From positions 9,097,501 to 9,159,500 of the forward strand of contig WPIO01000008.1 of assembly GCA_009760855.2 (NCBI GenBank): a stretch of 62,000 nt of DNA, written 5' to 3'. The notes below the pieces were generated by a model. It was not told the origin of the DNA. It made no database searches and was given only the letters and a program-made list of their open reading frames with translations. Position 1 is the stretch's first letter. Every line of letters starts with the position of its first letter. Made by a program: the position numbers and the translations under genes. This document shows positions 30,500 through 43,629 of the stretch, piece by piece. Source of the stretch: Cristatella mucedo. Lineage: Eukaryota > Bryozoa > Phylactolaemata > Cristatellidae.

Positions 30500-32935
30500 A
30501 CCCTACAACTGCATGTTATCATTACCTTGTATCACCAAATTGTGCATATCTGAACACAGGCATCCAGTCTGTAGTCTTGCCCTTCTCATTAAAAGCCACC
30601 CGTGAATTGCAAAAACTTATGTTACATTGATGCTGTCTGCGAAATAATTTGTTATTCACCACTGCTTTAAAATCCCCCTTCTGACCTTTGTCATTGGTAG
30701 ATTGCTACAGCACGAGACTAGCTGACATGCTCAATGCTATTGAGTTTCTGACTTGGCAGGCTGTTCGGCCTGACCCTGACGGCCTATGGTTTACCACAGA
30801 TATTAAACTAGCCAGGTCTACTAAGCCCAAGCTTGAAAAAAGCACAAACGGATCAGAACTGATCGTTCATAAACAGGCCTACGAGGACTCGTTTAGATTG
30901 TGCCAATTCATCCTAGCACAGGCCGAGACTAGCTTCTATAAAAACATTGTTGAAACACTGATTTGCAATCCAAAAATGCAGTCACTTATCTACGGTCACT
31001 TATCTTCTTATCCCCTCCTAGATAAGCTCATTACCTAGTATTCCCGGAGACAATCTAGCAGGTCAATTCTCTAGCTTCTGCCTCAACAAGATGGACAAGT
31101 TCCATTTCCAGGGTAGAGACATACCTTTTGGAATCATGTCCATCAACTTCATGAAGTTCCTCAATATCGACATTCAAGTAGGCCACGAGTGACCTCACCT
31201 TGAGATTCATAACCCAATCAAAGAAGACAACTAGTCTTCTAGAGCCTATTCCTATTGTCCTGCTTCTACGATGCATAGATCTACTGCCACCATGCTTAAA
31301 TAGCATTCTACTTATGTCAATAGCCTCAGGTCATGTCCCAGCACGCTTAAAAAAGGCTGTTGTCAGGCGACTACTCAAGAAAGCATCACTAGACATGAAA
31401 ACCTGGGCAAATTTCGCCCAATTTTCCTACTACTACTCCAATCAAAGACACTGGAATGGGTAGTGGCAGACCTGCTTCACTCATATATTGAAACTTGAAA
31501 CCTAGCTAGTAGATTCCAGTCTGCTAATCACTCCACAAAGTCAGCTTCGCTTCGATGGTATTACGACCTACTTAGGAATATAGGTCTTAGGTAAAGTCTC
31601 ACTGCTGATTTGCTCGATATTTTAACAGCTTTTGGTGGATTCGGCTATTCGTCGTCGATTCCATTTCGAGAGCCTCTCATCTCGCCGGGTATCACTGGCA
31701 TTGCATTGCAATGGTTCAGGTCCATCTCAGTGGGATACTCCAAAGCATTGATGTGAATAGAAACAGATCATTTGAATATGCTCTAAAGTACGAGGTACCT
31801 CAGGGCTCTGTGCTTGGTTCCGTTAATTCCATGGCTTATGCCTTCCTACTTGCCGACGCGGTTGCCGGGCACAATCTTAGCTTTCACTTCTATGCAGATA
31901 AAAGTCGCGCCTTGGCTTTGATCGCTCCCAGACCTCCAGAAAGTCCAGTTTTGTCAACTCCCTTCCTGTATGTATTGATGGAACTTTCTTAAATTGAATG
32001 ATGATAAATGATAAACGAAATTACTCGTTATGGGCAATCTAAGTGCGATTCAAAAACCGGAAAGGCTAAAGCTCACAATCGGCTGTGTCAGCATATTTCC
32101 TGTTGAATCTGCACAAAATCTAGGTGTCCTGTTCCAAAGAGAGTTTCATTAGGCGACCAAATCAGCTCCACAGTCACGTTTTCCGGGTTTCAGCTGCATA
32201 ATGTTGCTAAAATTCTGGCTTCTTTAGACAGGGATAAGACATTTAACTTAGTCCTTGCATTTCTGACATCCTGTCTTAACTTCTGTAACTGCTTGCTGGT
32301 CTATCAGCCTGTGCACTCGGGTGCTTACAGCTGAGAAGAAAATCTGCAGCTAGGCTTCTCTGTTTGAGTTGCAGCATAACACCACTTCTTGCTGACCTGC
32401 ACTGGCTCATATTCAAGCAACCCAACGACTTCTTGGCTCTATACTCACTTTTCGATCCCGACATTCTCTGACTCTAGCCCACCCATCAGACCTACTCCCC
32501 GACTAGGCTAAGGGTCGTACCGCCAGCTTTTCTCAATCTAATTGTTAAGCTTACACCTCGTACGAACTTCAAATCCAATGGAGACCTCGCCTTTAGCACG
32601 CATGCTCCCAAAGCCTGGAACTCACTTCCGACTGGCGCCTCGACATTAACTGACTTGACAACGGTTGAAAAGAAGCTAACAACGCCCATATTTATTGCAG
32701 CATTTATAGGGTCGGCGTGATTCGTTCTTTGGGTGTTTTTCGTACTGACACTACACACTGCTAGTAACCATATTTGCATGTTGACCCTGTGCATGTTTCT
32801 TTTAACCATGTTATGCTCATTGTAATTGAGCATGCTCCCACTAACTATTCAACCTTCATTTACAGCGAATGCCAGGCTCCCAAAAAGAGATACAGTTCTC
32901 TGAGGGTTTTACACAAATATATTAGTTTTATTCCT
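30500..32935 (+). mobile_element. Main LINE family fragment, plus strand, 5'-truncated
   Basis: It begins in the EN-RT linker, head to head with the previous fragment, and continues to the 3' hairpin (AAAAGAGATACAGTTCTCTG near 32,880). Recognisable peptides are RPDPDGLWFTTDIKLARSTK (30,767), LKKAVVRRLLKK (31,350) and the GSVLGSV box (31,806). The catalytic YADD position reads YADKS. Frames are broken throughout. Confidence 0.8.
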
Positions 32936-32984
32936 GTAAACCACTGAAGTGATGGCTCGGTGAAATGAGACGCACTCGAGAAGG

Positions 32985-34440
32985 ACTTGATGGTAGCTAG
33001 TATCAACGGCTGCCTAAAGATTTGGCAAAACAAGAGATACTTTACCTTAGTCTGAATTCATGAGAAGGTCGTTTCACATCCTTAGATATGCTGACTTTGT
33101 TGAGTACTTATCACTAAAAGCGCATTAGAAAATGTTTGCTAGGTTTGAAGTTTCAACCCAAAAGTACAGCTGGTTGCCAAAAGCGTTGCCATGGCTTTGG
33201 TAGGAATGGTAGAAGGGAAACTGGGTGGAAGCTGCTGAAACTTGCTTGCTCTGGTGTTGCAGTCCAAATGAGTGGCCTAATTACAGCCTACAGGATTTTT
33301 TGAAAGGCAAGCCTCATGACCTGAGGCTAATGACATATTTATTATGCTATGTATGCATGGCAGCTGCTGATATATCTGCTGCATCGTAGATGTTGGACTG
33401 TGTAAAAGAGGGCTTGCGGACTAGTTGGCTTCTTTGACTTGGAGCTGAATTTTAGGGTGAGGTCACTCGGGTGCTGCATAGAGTTGAGGGAGGTAGTCCT
33501 GCGGGTTGTTGTAGAGGGACGCGAGTCCAGAAGGGATGCGGCTACCTTAGGGATGGACTCGCTAACCTTGTCCATCTTTCTTACAAAGGAACTAGAGAAG
33601 CGAATAGATGGTCACAAAGATCACTAGGCTAGGAGATAACCTGAGAGCAGTTAGGGAAATGGCTGATCGCAAACATTAGCATTTTGGATTGTGCATCTGT
33701 AATTTGACCATGTTTTGTATAGGCTAGACTTGGATTTGGGTTAGGATGTATTGGCATGATAAAGGTTAGTCCTCGTTCGCTTTTGATCTTTGACCTCCTT
33801 TGTCGAGCTTGCTCTTGGAGGAGGACATATGCTGTAGCTAAGGCAGGTGATGGCAGGATTGTGCAGGAGTGGCGAAGATATACTCGCATGGACAGCATCG
33901 ACGTCAGGGATCTTGAGGCTTCGCGATTCACATGTGACTTTGGATGTGTAGGAGGACATACGCTGCAGCACTATAAGATCCACATGTTGTCGGATACGCA
34001 GAATTTGATAATACAGTCGACTCAGCTTAGAATAATATGCTCAGGCCAGCAAGTGTTCATTCTTATCGGCGGAGTATTCCCTGATGTGTAGTGAGACTAT
34101 AGCTAGAGTAAAACTGGTAAGCCGAACTGCTATTCCTATAAGCGAAGTATTCCTATATCCGATACTCTTAAATGCTGAGTCGACTGCAATAGGTGACGAG
34201 AGCATACCGACGTAGGAAGAATTCGGTCGAGTGTGTGATCCTTGAAGTAAGGTCATGCACGTTGGCCATAAGACAGAATAGGTGATTCATTGTACAAAAA
34301 AATCGGCACCTAATGGATCAGATAGATTATAAAAATGAACGAATTTATCCGTAAGATAAAAGACTTGCAAGCTGAATTGAATTGATAGAAAAATAATCAG
34401 AGATAGATTAGGAATCGGTACCTCGGAGTCAAAAAATAAA
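32985..34440 (-). mobile_element. Main LINE family fragment, minus strand, with MITE inside
   Basis: It matches 37.6-39.0 kb of the full-length minus-strand copy: TGGTAGAAGGGAAACTGGGT near 33,208 (RT), the EN-RT linker at 33.3-33.9 kb, and GGTCGAGTGTGTGATCCTTG near 34,224 (endonuclease). It is interrupted at 34,014-34,186 by a MITE. The part from about 33,895 is shared with block B at 52.65-53.2 kb. Confidence 0.8.
34014..34186. mobile_element. 173-bp MITE, copy 2 (inside LINE fragment)
   Basis: Ends CAGTCGACTCAGC and GCTGAGTCGACTG are inverted repeats; the flanks are TA on the left and CA (a decayed TA) on the right. It has the same length as copies at 5,132 and 52,766. It splits the endonuclease part of a LINE fragment, so it inserted after that LINE copy. 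Confidence 0.8.
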
Positions 34441-35835
34441 CACACACGCTTTAAACTGGTCTTAGTTGCATATATTTCTGCATACAATCTTTGCAAAGAC
34501 TTCACTTTTCGTAGAGACATCGGCAACGGAGAAGAAACGCTAGTAGTGCTCGGTGTCGGGAGGCGACAATCACGCCTGAGTTGGTGTGCGTCTGCATGTG
34601 CTCCTTTAAAGGAGCATGCTTGCATATGTGTGTGTGTGTTTGTGTGTGTGTGCTTAAGCATGTGTGTGTAAAGTGTTTCATGTGTGTGTGTTAATGTTTT
34701 TGTTCATGTGTTTTGTTCATGTGTTCAATGTATTCAATTGTGAAATTGAATTGAATTGAAAAAAAAATTATGTATTCAATTGTGTTCATGTGTGCATTAA
34801 GCATTTATGTGTATGTGTGTGTGTGTGTGTGTGTGCTTGTTTGTGCATGTATATTTTTATTCCCAATTGTAGGTCAAATATTTATTTTAGGCTCATTAAT
34901 ACGAATGCAAAATCTTTTCAGGGAAAGATTACCTTTTTAAGCTTTCATCGATTTAAATTTATTCTGCATGCATTACCTCAAAAATTAAAAAACAAGTAAC
35001 TACAATTGTTAATTTAATAACAATAATTAAAATGATTATACCTTTGAAAGTTAACTGTTAGGTGTCGGAGCGAGTTCAAGAAGAGTATTGCAGTAGTTGT
35101 AAGTAACCACTGTCACTAAGATAAAGCTGGGAAAACTTGCAAAGGCTAATAATAGCGAATGCACGTCCCTCCTAAGTCCACATGAATCGAAGTGATATTA
35201 GTAACTTTCTTTTCACACGATTTCCAAAAACATTAGTGCAATAGTATGATAGCGTAAATGTAAGCCAGATGTCACCATGTCTATGGTGTTGAGATTCAAT
35301 TTGGGGTTATTCATCTGAAAGAACATTATCTGGCTAGCTTAAAACATTCCACTAAATCAGTGAGAAATTGCAAAAACACGCGAGGCTTCTTTGAAGTGGA
35401 CTCTTTAAAAAGACTAAACGTTATTCCAGGTTGAGTAAAAGGTATGATATGAGCTCTTGAACATGTATCCACTCTAATATCAGAAGGATTTAGTAAATAT
35501 TCTTCTCCATTGGAACACCTCTACGATGCTGCGATGGCAAGCAATTTTATTACGACGCATTATACTTTTACCACATTTAAGCTTCAGTGACTGTAATTTC
35601 TTCAAGAGGACGAACTCTTGACCTTAAATGAGACCTAAAGTGCAATCTGCATTCTACATTTACTCACGTTGTCATCAGAAATTGCCTGATCTAAAACTAC
35701 AGATTATTAGCGTTGGGCCTCACTCAGAGATCCTATTTGATTCACAGAGTAACAGTAGGAAATTACATGCAAGCTGCTAAGCTATCTGACGCTGAACTGT
35801 GTTAATAAGGCAAAAGATAAAGCTTAGAGCTGCAT
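34441..35835. other. Block A flank, no gene seen
   Basis: It holds TG-rich runs at 34,627-34,840 and a CAATTGTG-type simple sequence that block B lacks, then sequence shared with 53.4-53.95 kb. No exon is supported. Confidence 0.5.
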
Positions 35836-36066
35836 CTACATTTTATCTTTGACTGGAGCCTCGTTAGCGACAACAATCTGGACGACGTTATTTGGAGGAG
35901 TGATATTGCAGCCCACATTCAAGCGAGTTACTTTAAACGAAGTTTGGATGTCTATGTAGCAAACTCGGTAAGTGTCTAAAGTAAAGCTTGAAATTGAAAC
36001 TGTCACTTTTTCTGTGAGAACGCTAGGATTATTCTCAAGTTTGATGATTAACTCACGTTTGCACAA
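35836..36066 (-). CDS. Candidate exon conserved in part in block B
   Basis: A 76-codon open frame on minus with a beta-strand-like, extracellular-looking composition: ELIIKLENNPSVLTEKVTVS, then YRVCYIDIQTSFKVTRLNVG and CNITPPNNVVQIVVANEA with an N-glycosylation sequon. Block B (54,017-54,205, minus) keeps RLNVGYNITRPNSVVQIAAA in frame, but is frameshifted upstream. The plus strand is also open here with a donor-like CTCG|GTAAGT at 35,967, so the coding strand is uncertain. Family not recognised. Confidence 0.25.
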   Translation of the reverse strand: MCKRELIIKLENNPSVLTEKVTVSISSFTLDTYRVCYIDIQTSFKVTRLNVGCNITPPNNVVQIVVANEAPVKDKM

Positions 36067-36300
36067 TTACTATAATGCAATATATCTCCCTCTATAACTG
36101 CACAAAGCCGAAAATACTAGGTTTGGGTTACAAGAGAGATTTTTCTAAAGCCCACTCTTAGCCTAAGCAGCTATTGGTGTGCATACCATTGCCAACTGAC
36201 TTCATTTCACGCCACAAGGAGAAAGTGAGAAGCATAGCTGAGTTAGGATTGCAGTTAAGGAATTGAGTAGCTTGGACCTAGCAGCACATGAGGGCTGGAA

Positions 36301-39300
36301 TAATAATAATAACAATAATAATGCACTTGATAAAGCGCTCTCAGAGAACTTAATCTCTTTCGAGGCGCTTTACATTTGCTGCAAAGGGAAACCCAAGTGA
36401 ATGGTAAGTAAAATCACGCTTGAAAAACAAACGCAATGAATAATACGGTTATGGGTGACATGCACAGGGTCAGCATACAAATATGGTTAGTGGCAGCCTG
36501 CACAGTGTCAGCACACATAAGCACATGAAGGACGAATCACAGGGACTCACTATATGCTGTCCTGAATAGGTGTGTTTTTATGTTCCTTTTAAATGTGGTC
36601 AGGTCAGGGGATCTTCTGACGCAGGTCGGGAGGGAGTACCAGGCTTTGGCAGCATACGAACTAAATGCACGGTCTCTAAAGGATTTCACGTTTGTACGAG
36701 GTATTTGTAAACTGTTGGACTCCGAAAAGCAGGTGGTACGATGCTTGGCCTGATGGGGTAGTATATCTCAGAGACAGGTTGGAGCCATAGAATGAAGGGA
36801 CCTAAAAGTGAGCGACAAAACCTTGAAGTCAATCCGTTGCTTGACTGGTAGCCAGTGCAGGTCGGCAGGAAGTGGAGTAATGTGGAGACTGCGACGCTCA
36901 CGACAGACAAGCCTAGCTGCAGAGTTTTGCACCAGCTGCAATCGCCTGATCGCACATGCTGGTAGGCCAGTAAGCAGTGAGTTGCAGAAGTCGAGACGGG
37001 ATGTCACGAATGCATGGACCAACTTGGACGAAGTATCCTTATCTAAACAAGCCCGAATTTTAGCAATGTTATGGATCTGAAAATAGTCAGATTTGACTGT
37101 AGAGCTGATATGGTCGTCTAACGAGAGGTCGCCTTTAGATATGACGCCTACATTTCGAGCTGATTTGACAGGAGATATGCTGGCAGAGCCAATTTGAGCG
37201 TCAGCCTTTCCAATCGCTGAATCACACTGGGTTTGCTCATAAATAGTAAGTTAGGTTTATCATCGTTTAGTTTTAGAAAACTTGCTGCCATCAATGTGCA
37301 GATGCCATCAATACATGCAGCAAGTGAGTTGTGAGAATTTGAGGTGCTTGAACGCTGGGAGGGATCAAAACAAAGGCACAACTGATTTTCATCCGCATAG
37401 AAGTGAAAGCCTAGATTGTGCTTGGCAATGACATCAGCAAGAGGGAGAGTACAAACCGTGAAAAGAACCGGAAAAGCACGGCGCCCTGAGGTACTCCATA
37501 TATCAGAGGTACTTCAGATGATCTTTGTCCATTCACGTCAATACTCTGGAGTCTCCTACTGAGATAGGACCTGAACCACTGCAGAGCAGAGTCAGTGATG
37601 CCTAGGCGAGATGAGAGGCGCTCTAGAAGAACTTTGTGATCGATGGTATCAAAAGCTGCCGAAAGATCAAGCAAAAAAAGCAGAGACACTCTACCCATGT
37701 CTGCATTCCTAAGTAGGCCGTTGGATACCCTAAGCAATGCTGACTCTGTGGAGTGATTAGCTCTAAAGCCAAACTCGAACTTACTAGCAAGGTGTGAGGT
37801 TTCGATATACGAGTTCAGCTGGTCCGCCACGACCCGTTCGAGTGTCTTTGATAGGAGTGGTAGAAGGGAAACTGGGCGGTAGTTGCTCAAGTTCTCTTGG
37901 TCAAGTGTAGTTTTCTTGAGAAGTGGCCTGACTACAGCTTTTTGAAAGGTGCTGGGACATGACCTAAGGCTCATGACATATTAATGATGTCAGTTATGCA
38001 TGGCAGCAGCAGATCAATGCAACGTAGGAGCAGGACAGTGGGAATAGGGTCCAGAGGACTTGTCTTCTTTGATTGAGATACGAACTTTAGAACTAGATCA
38101 CTTGTGACATGCTAAAATGGAGACATTGAGGTGCAGCAAGAAACCGTGGAACAGCATTCTAGTGGTGAGGTTGTCATCGCAGGGAAGGATTACCTGATCT
38201 TGTCTATCTTCTGCACTAAGAATCAAGAGAAGCGATCGGCTTGATCATCACAAGGATTATCAGGAAAGGAGCCAATCTGGGAACGGTTGATGAGATGGTT
38301 AAGAGTCAACATCAGCATTTTTGGATTGTGCATCTGTGATTCAACAATGTTTCTATAGAAGCTAGACTTGGTCTTTCCGAGGATCAATTGGTACGCCCTA
38401 CAGTAGTCTTTATACGCCTGTCGATGCACAGTTAGTCCGGATCTTTTGTATGCTTTTTCAAGCTTTCGTTTAGTAGGCCTGGCTAGTTTAATGTCTGTGG
38501 TAAACCATAGGCCGTCTGGGCAGGGCCGCACAGTGTGCTTTGTCTGAAGTGCAAACTCGTCGAGCGTGTCAGCAAGTGTCGTGTTGTAGCTATCTACCAA
38601 TTATGACGGATCGGAGGGAGGACTGAGCAGCAGAGGTGAAGCTGATATTTTCACACGGACAGCCTCGATGATGTTGAGGGTCTTGAGGTTCTGCGATTCA
38701 CAGGTTACTTTAGATGAGGATTTGGGCAAACACTGTAGATTGAATGAGATCTGCATATAGTCAGATAAGCAGGTAATAGTAATAATTGGTGATGACAAAG
38801 TGCAGTTGTATGAGAAAATCTGGTCGAGTGTGTGACCCTTGATGTGGGTAGGGCCATGCACATGAGCCACAAGAGACAATGAGTCAATCAATGCACGAAA
38901 TTCGGTGCTGAAAGGGTCAGATAATTTATCAAAGTGAACGTTGAAATCCCCCATAACGAGGAAGGATTGATTTCTTGCACACAGAATCGAAATGAGATCT
39001 GAGAAATCTGAGATAAATGAGGATTTGGTACCTGGTGGGCGATAGACTACTGCCACTATCGGTAGCTTGTTTTTGGGTGAGACCAAGACAATTGGTTCAA
39101 AAGACTGCTTTGAGGGTACGGCAAATGGCTTGAAGTTGAATTTCGAGGGCACGATAATAGCAACTCCACCTCCAGTTTTGATTGATCTAAGGTGTGAAAG
39201 AACAAGAAACCAGATGGAGTAGCTTCTTTAATTGTCTGGCAGTTTATTGATTTCAGCCAAGTTTCAGTTAGGGCGAGGAGGTTGATACCATTTTCAGAAA

Positions 39301-39916
39301 TAAGGTCGCTTACTGCCAGAGGTTTATTGCACATTGAGCTTTGATTCCGAAGGCAAGCGTTAAGCCTGGCGATGGAGTTACATCAGGCCTGATGAAGACT
39401 ATGTTAGAGAGATTTACAGTGACGCACGAGGGGTAGCGTGCTGAGCGGTTCGAGACAATGCTACAAATACAACGGGAGCGGGTACTCAGCTCCCAGTTCC
39501 TGCCCAACGAGCTGTGTCTGACCTGGCGGTTCCGGCCACCACGGCTGCTACTGAGTGCTTTTCTTTTGTTAATGCATAGTTCATGAATCTTAGCAACAAC
39601 ATTACTATCTATGAATGCATTTGATATACGATGACCAAGCGATAACAGCTGCTGACGATCATAACTAACAAGCAGGTTACTAGCAGCTGGCATAGCTAAG
39701 GCAGCCACCTCTGTGGGAGACCCAGCAGCCCGAAGTGATAAGCATTTATATGTCCGTAGGCACGTAATTTCTTACGCTCTACATTCAAGTAACAATCAGA
39801 ATAACTTTAAACAGGTCTTAGCTGTATCGTTTCCGTATACGATGTTCGCAAGAACTTCGGTTTTTGGAAGAATTCGGAAGAATGCACCTTAGAGCGCTCT
39901 ATGTCAGGAGGCGAGA
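36301..39916 (-). mobile_element. Full-length LINE (CR1/L2 type), block A copy
   Basis: The element runs on minus from its 5' end (TCTCGCCTCCTGACATAGAG, complement at 39,897-39,916) to a TAA/ATT repeat tail at 36,301, about 3.6 kb. Block B has the empty site (GGCTGGAAGAATGTGCC near 54,521). TGGAA flanks both ends, consistent with a short target duplication. It encodes one protein with endonuclease and RT, with no separate ORF1 visible. Confidence 0.9.
37148..39708 (-). pseudogene. LINE endonuclease-reverse transcriptase, broken
   Basis: Reading on minus: an N-terminal region (39,310-39,708), an endonuclease with LLALTETWLKS, VVYRPPGTKSSF, GDFNVHF and LSDYMQIS (38.7-39.3 kb; the usual SDH is SDY here), a linker, then RT with [32 protein letters not shown] and GVPQG (37.4-38.0 kb). 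The catalytic box is YADE at 37,388-37,399, not YADD. At least four frame changes or stops make it inactive. The C-terminus continues to about 36.7 kb in shifted frames. Confidence 0.85.
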
Positions 39917-41137
39917 ATGTGGAAGGATGTGCCACCAGTGTCAGTAGGAGAGCAGTTATCGTTGTTTAGGAAATACTGGTATGTACCCGCTTACATACAC
40001 ATACTCCTAACAAGCATATATTGGCTATTTTGCATACACAACGCATTATGTATATTTAGCGTACCTTTGCATGGAAAAACGTGTATCCCAACACGATTTG
40101 CATATTTCTCTCGACAGATCTCAAGGGCTGCCCCCTACAGGCACCCGGTATGCTGCTATTCGAGGATATTACATTGGTAGAGCAACGCATTAGTGGTCAG
40201 ACCGTCGGGACGCTGGTGTCCCACATATAAGGCATGCCAAAGGTCAGCATGTCAAAACGAAAGAAAATGAGCTACCTTTTCGAATAAGTAAAAGTAGCAA
40301 GATATTTTCGTATAAAAGCAGCTTCCAATCACGACATAGAACAAATACAATTCGCATTATCTTCCAACAAGTGATTGCTTGTCAACATCTCGTTGAAACG
40401 AGGCGGAGCTGCCAGAATGCATGTTGAAGCATGGACCAGAAAAGCGATTTAGAGATAATCTGTCAAAATTCACATATACTATTGATATTTGAATGTCATT
40501 GTAATTGTAATTGAATGCTCTGGATATGCCTCATAAAGAATTACCGCCTGTGCTCATCGTCGGCTTATTCGTAGGGTTAAAAAGTACATGCCAGCTGAAA
40601 CCCCAGCCTCATTAATATAACCGCCTCAAGGCCTTTGGTTTTATCGCCCAGATTTCAGTGGGCAGTGACCGAAAGCCTACAGCAGGCATCGAATCCATGA
40701 CCTCTGAAGCCACTGAAGGCACAACATGCGAAGCTTGAGCCGCCTTTGAACTTTGAGCACATTAAGCCGTCTACCCGTAGTTTCTTTGATAAGATGTTTG
40801 ACAGTAAAGAATTTTGCGGATCATTCCTATTGTCTTCAATGGTGTTTATCGTCTTTCTATGGTGTTAACTTGAACGAGTAAATCTCACTAGCCCTGAATC
40901 AGTTCAACCAAGATAATTCTTCTAGCTGGCTAAAACCTAATTCCCTTTATCAGAATTGCGTTTCATTAACCTATTTACGATCGGTAATGCTTCATTATCT
41001 ACGGAAGCACTCGTCTAGACGAAGAGAATTTATCACGACGTATCTACTAGAATGAAGAACATTTTTTGTTGTACCTTAAGAGATGTAAATATATATATAT
41101 ATATAATTTTACAATATATATATATATATATAATTTT

Positions 41138-41180
<43 letters not shown>

Positions 41181-41184
41181 TACA

Positions 41185-41226
<42 letters not shown>

Positions 41227-43444
41227 TAGACGATATATAGATATATCAATATTTATTGGCAAGTACTTTAAACGATCTTTAATGCAGCACATCAACTGAT
41301 TAGTCACTACATAGACTATTTAAAAAACTATAAGCGTGCAAAATACGATTACCATTAACAGATAAATGCTGTTGGAAATATGCTTGGCTTTAAGACTCTT
41401 TTTAAATGCCTGATTTACTGAATTCAGTATTAAAAACCTTTCTTTGGAAGCATGGGTGCTGGAGGCACGGGTCTCCAAAGAATTTGTTCTAGGCTAGGGG
41501 TGCACCTGAATTTTTAAGCGCCAAGGAGCTGGATTATGCGAGGGAAAGACAGAAGACTTCAATTAAAGATTCTTATCTGGGACTAATTGAACAGAGGAAT
41601 CTACAATTGAATCATAATGCATCGTACTCCATACATTTAGGTTGGAGTTAGTGAAGCTGTATTAGATGTTTTGTATTAATGTAGTGCGACAGTATTAAAG
41701 TCCCTATAGAGTTTGCTCCAAACAGAAGGAAGTTATAGCAGAGCATGATTATAAGCAAAGAAACAGTAAGCAAATTCAAATGTGATGCCTCAGACACATG
41801 GGCCAGCAAGCTTGTGAATCCTCATCAACAGAAACCTCGTACCTATTCTACGCTTGCACCTAAATTGACTGTGAAGCTATTAGTGATCATTGAACTTTTG
41901 ATATATAGTGGTATACGAATTTTACTTTTGATCATGACAGCATAATGCTGACGATACTGACTCCACTATTAGGAGAATCGGTTATTTAATTTCACTGCAT
42001 TAATTCGTATAAATTGACTTCTTAGAGTCCTGAAATGGCATGAGCCAGAAGCCATGGAGCTTTCGAAGGATTGACATGACGATTAATTCACAGATTTACT
42101 TGCGAATTATGAGCTTCTTCCTTAATAGTGGTACAATCTATATGTCGGAATACATAAACTTTAACTTCCCTGAAGTCAGAAAGCCCGAGCCCACACTTAT
42201 AAAATGAAAAGTAAAACACTCGGTGGATTGTCTTCAATAAGTTAGCTTTTTGAAAACAAAGATGCCATATTTTATTGGAAGCAACATATTCCTCTGATTT
42301 AATATTGGTTTATAGCAGTTTTTCTTTTTTCTCTGAACTAGTACAGGGCGCTAAACGTAATTTGCAAGGTGTGTGACATCCGGGTAAAACCCAGGGCCGA
42401 ATGGGCTATAAGAGTCTTTTGCTGCGAATGAGCTCTACAGGACATGATACTCAACACCACTGCTTAATATTTGCTTACCAAGCAGATAGAATTATTCCAG
42501 CCTACTACACAGAATGGAAACTGTCCTATGCTAATTAAAAGGGCAATGGAGAAAGAAAGACGCAGCGTACCTGTATAACTGTCTCACACCTGGAGGCTCA
42601 TTTAAAGTTTATCGGAGCAAAGGTTCACCACCTCAACGTTAGGAAATCACTGCAACGACCAAACAATGATTCCTTTCCCCTATAGTGTTAATCCAGCTGG
42701 AAGAAGAAGCAGGTTGATTTCTATTAACCCTGTTGTTGTTGCTCAGAAGTCCCTCCAAAAGGGTGCTTTGTGGTTTTAACCATTTAGCTATGCTTCTAGT
42801 TTAACCAGGTGATGTGTTCGCGCGGAAAAATCCCTGGGGAAAGCGTGATAGGAATATTGTCAAAGGAATCAGAGTCCAGCCGGCGATAATGAACCTCTTT
42901 TCCTGGTACTTTCAGTCGACGCCTTAATCGAGTTTCGGTAGGTTTTTACGTCGTTTCAATTGCGAGGCAAATACCCGCTGCAATAAAATAATACGTTTAG
43001 GCATTTCACAAGATTTAAAGCGATGCCAATTACACAACGTGAATGAGGAACCTCGGTCTTGTTACTATCTTTATAAGTCAAATAACGAAAAATGTTGTAG
43101 AGGATATATGTTGCTGATGCCATCGACCCCTGTCTGTCCCAATGATAGTACAGCTCTCTAATGTATTTGTACATTTTGTGTCTGAAGCTCCTCGTAGACC
43201 AAATTAATTTTATTTACAGACCAACCCTACCGTCACTTAGCTAGAGTTTGCCATACCATATAGAGAAAAATTTTGACGGACTCGTTACTAAAAACTTTAA
43301 ATGTCGTACGCTGTTGGGTTTCAAATTTATCTATGACTTAGGTCACTGATGGTGAAATAAGACAGAGCCGGGCTCAAACGAATGTGGCAAAAGAGTCCAT
43401 AATCATTTGACAATTTTTCTACCCTCCAAAGTGAATTTGATTTT

Positions 43445-43482
<38 letters not shown>

Positions 43483-43629
43483 AAGACAGAGAGGGAGGGA
43501 AGGAAGCGAGAACACCCGTCTTGATGTTTTTACGCACCGTTTAATCGGCGTTCTATACAGCCAAGTCGACTTACAATGAATGCTAGCGACATTTCGGTGC
43601 TGGTATGGCTGAAGCGAACCGGGGCAACC
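39917..43629. other. Block A, non-coding part
   Basis: Shared with 54.5-55.65 and 59.5-61.6 kb. It contains a (TA)n run at 41,089-41,226, a (GA)n run at 43,447-43,480, and two tRNA-like B-box sites on minus that are also in block B: GGATTCGATGCC near 40,690 and the CCCTGGGTTTTACCCGG-like arm near 42,385. These are probably old SINEs. No exon is supported. Confidence 0.5.
41089..41226. repeat. (TA)n microsatellite, block A
   Basis: Interrupted TA runs with two TTTTACAA spacers. At the matching place block B has a CT/TA/TG composite repeat with a LINE in it, so the microsatellite changed composition after the duplication. Confidence 0.9.

Noticed and set aside
35830-35966. Plus-strand exon with donor CTCG|GTAAGT (DWSLVSDNNLDDVIWRSD)
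   Set aside because: Possible, but block B has a frameshift and stop in this frame and the acceptor is weak; kept only as an alternative in the minus-strand entry.
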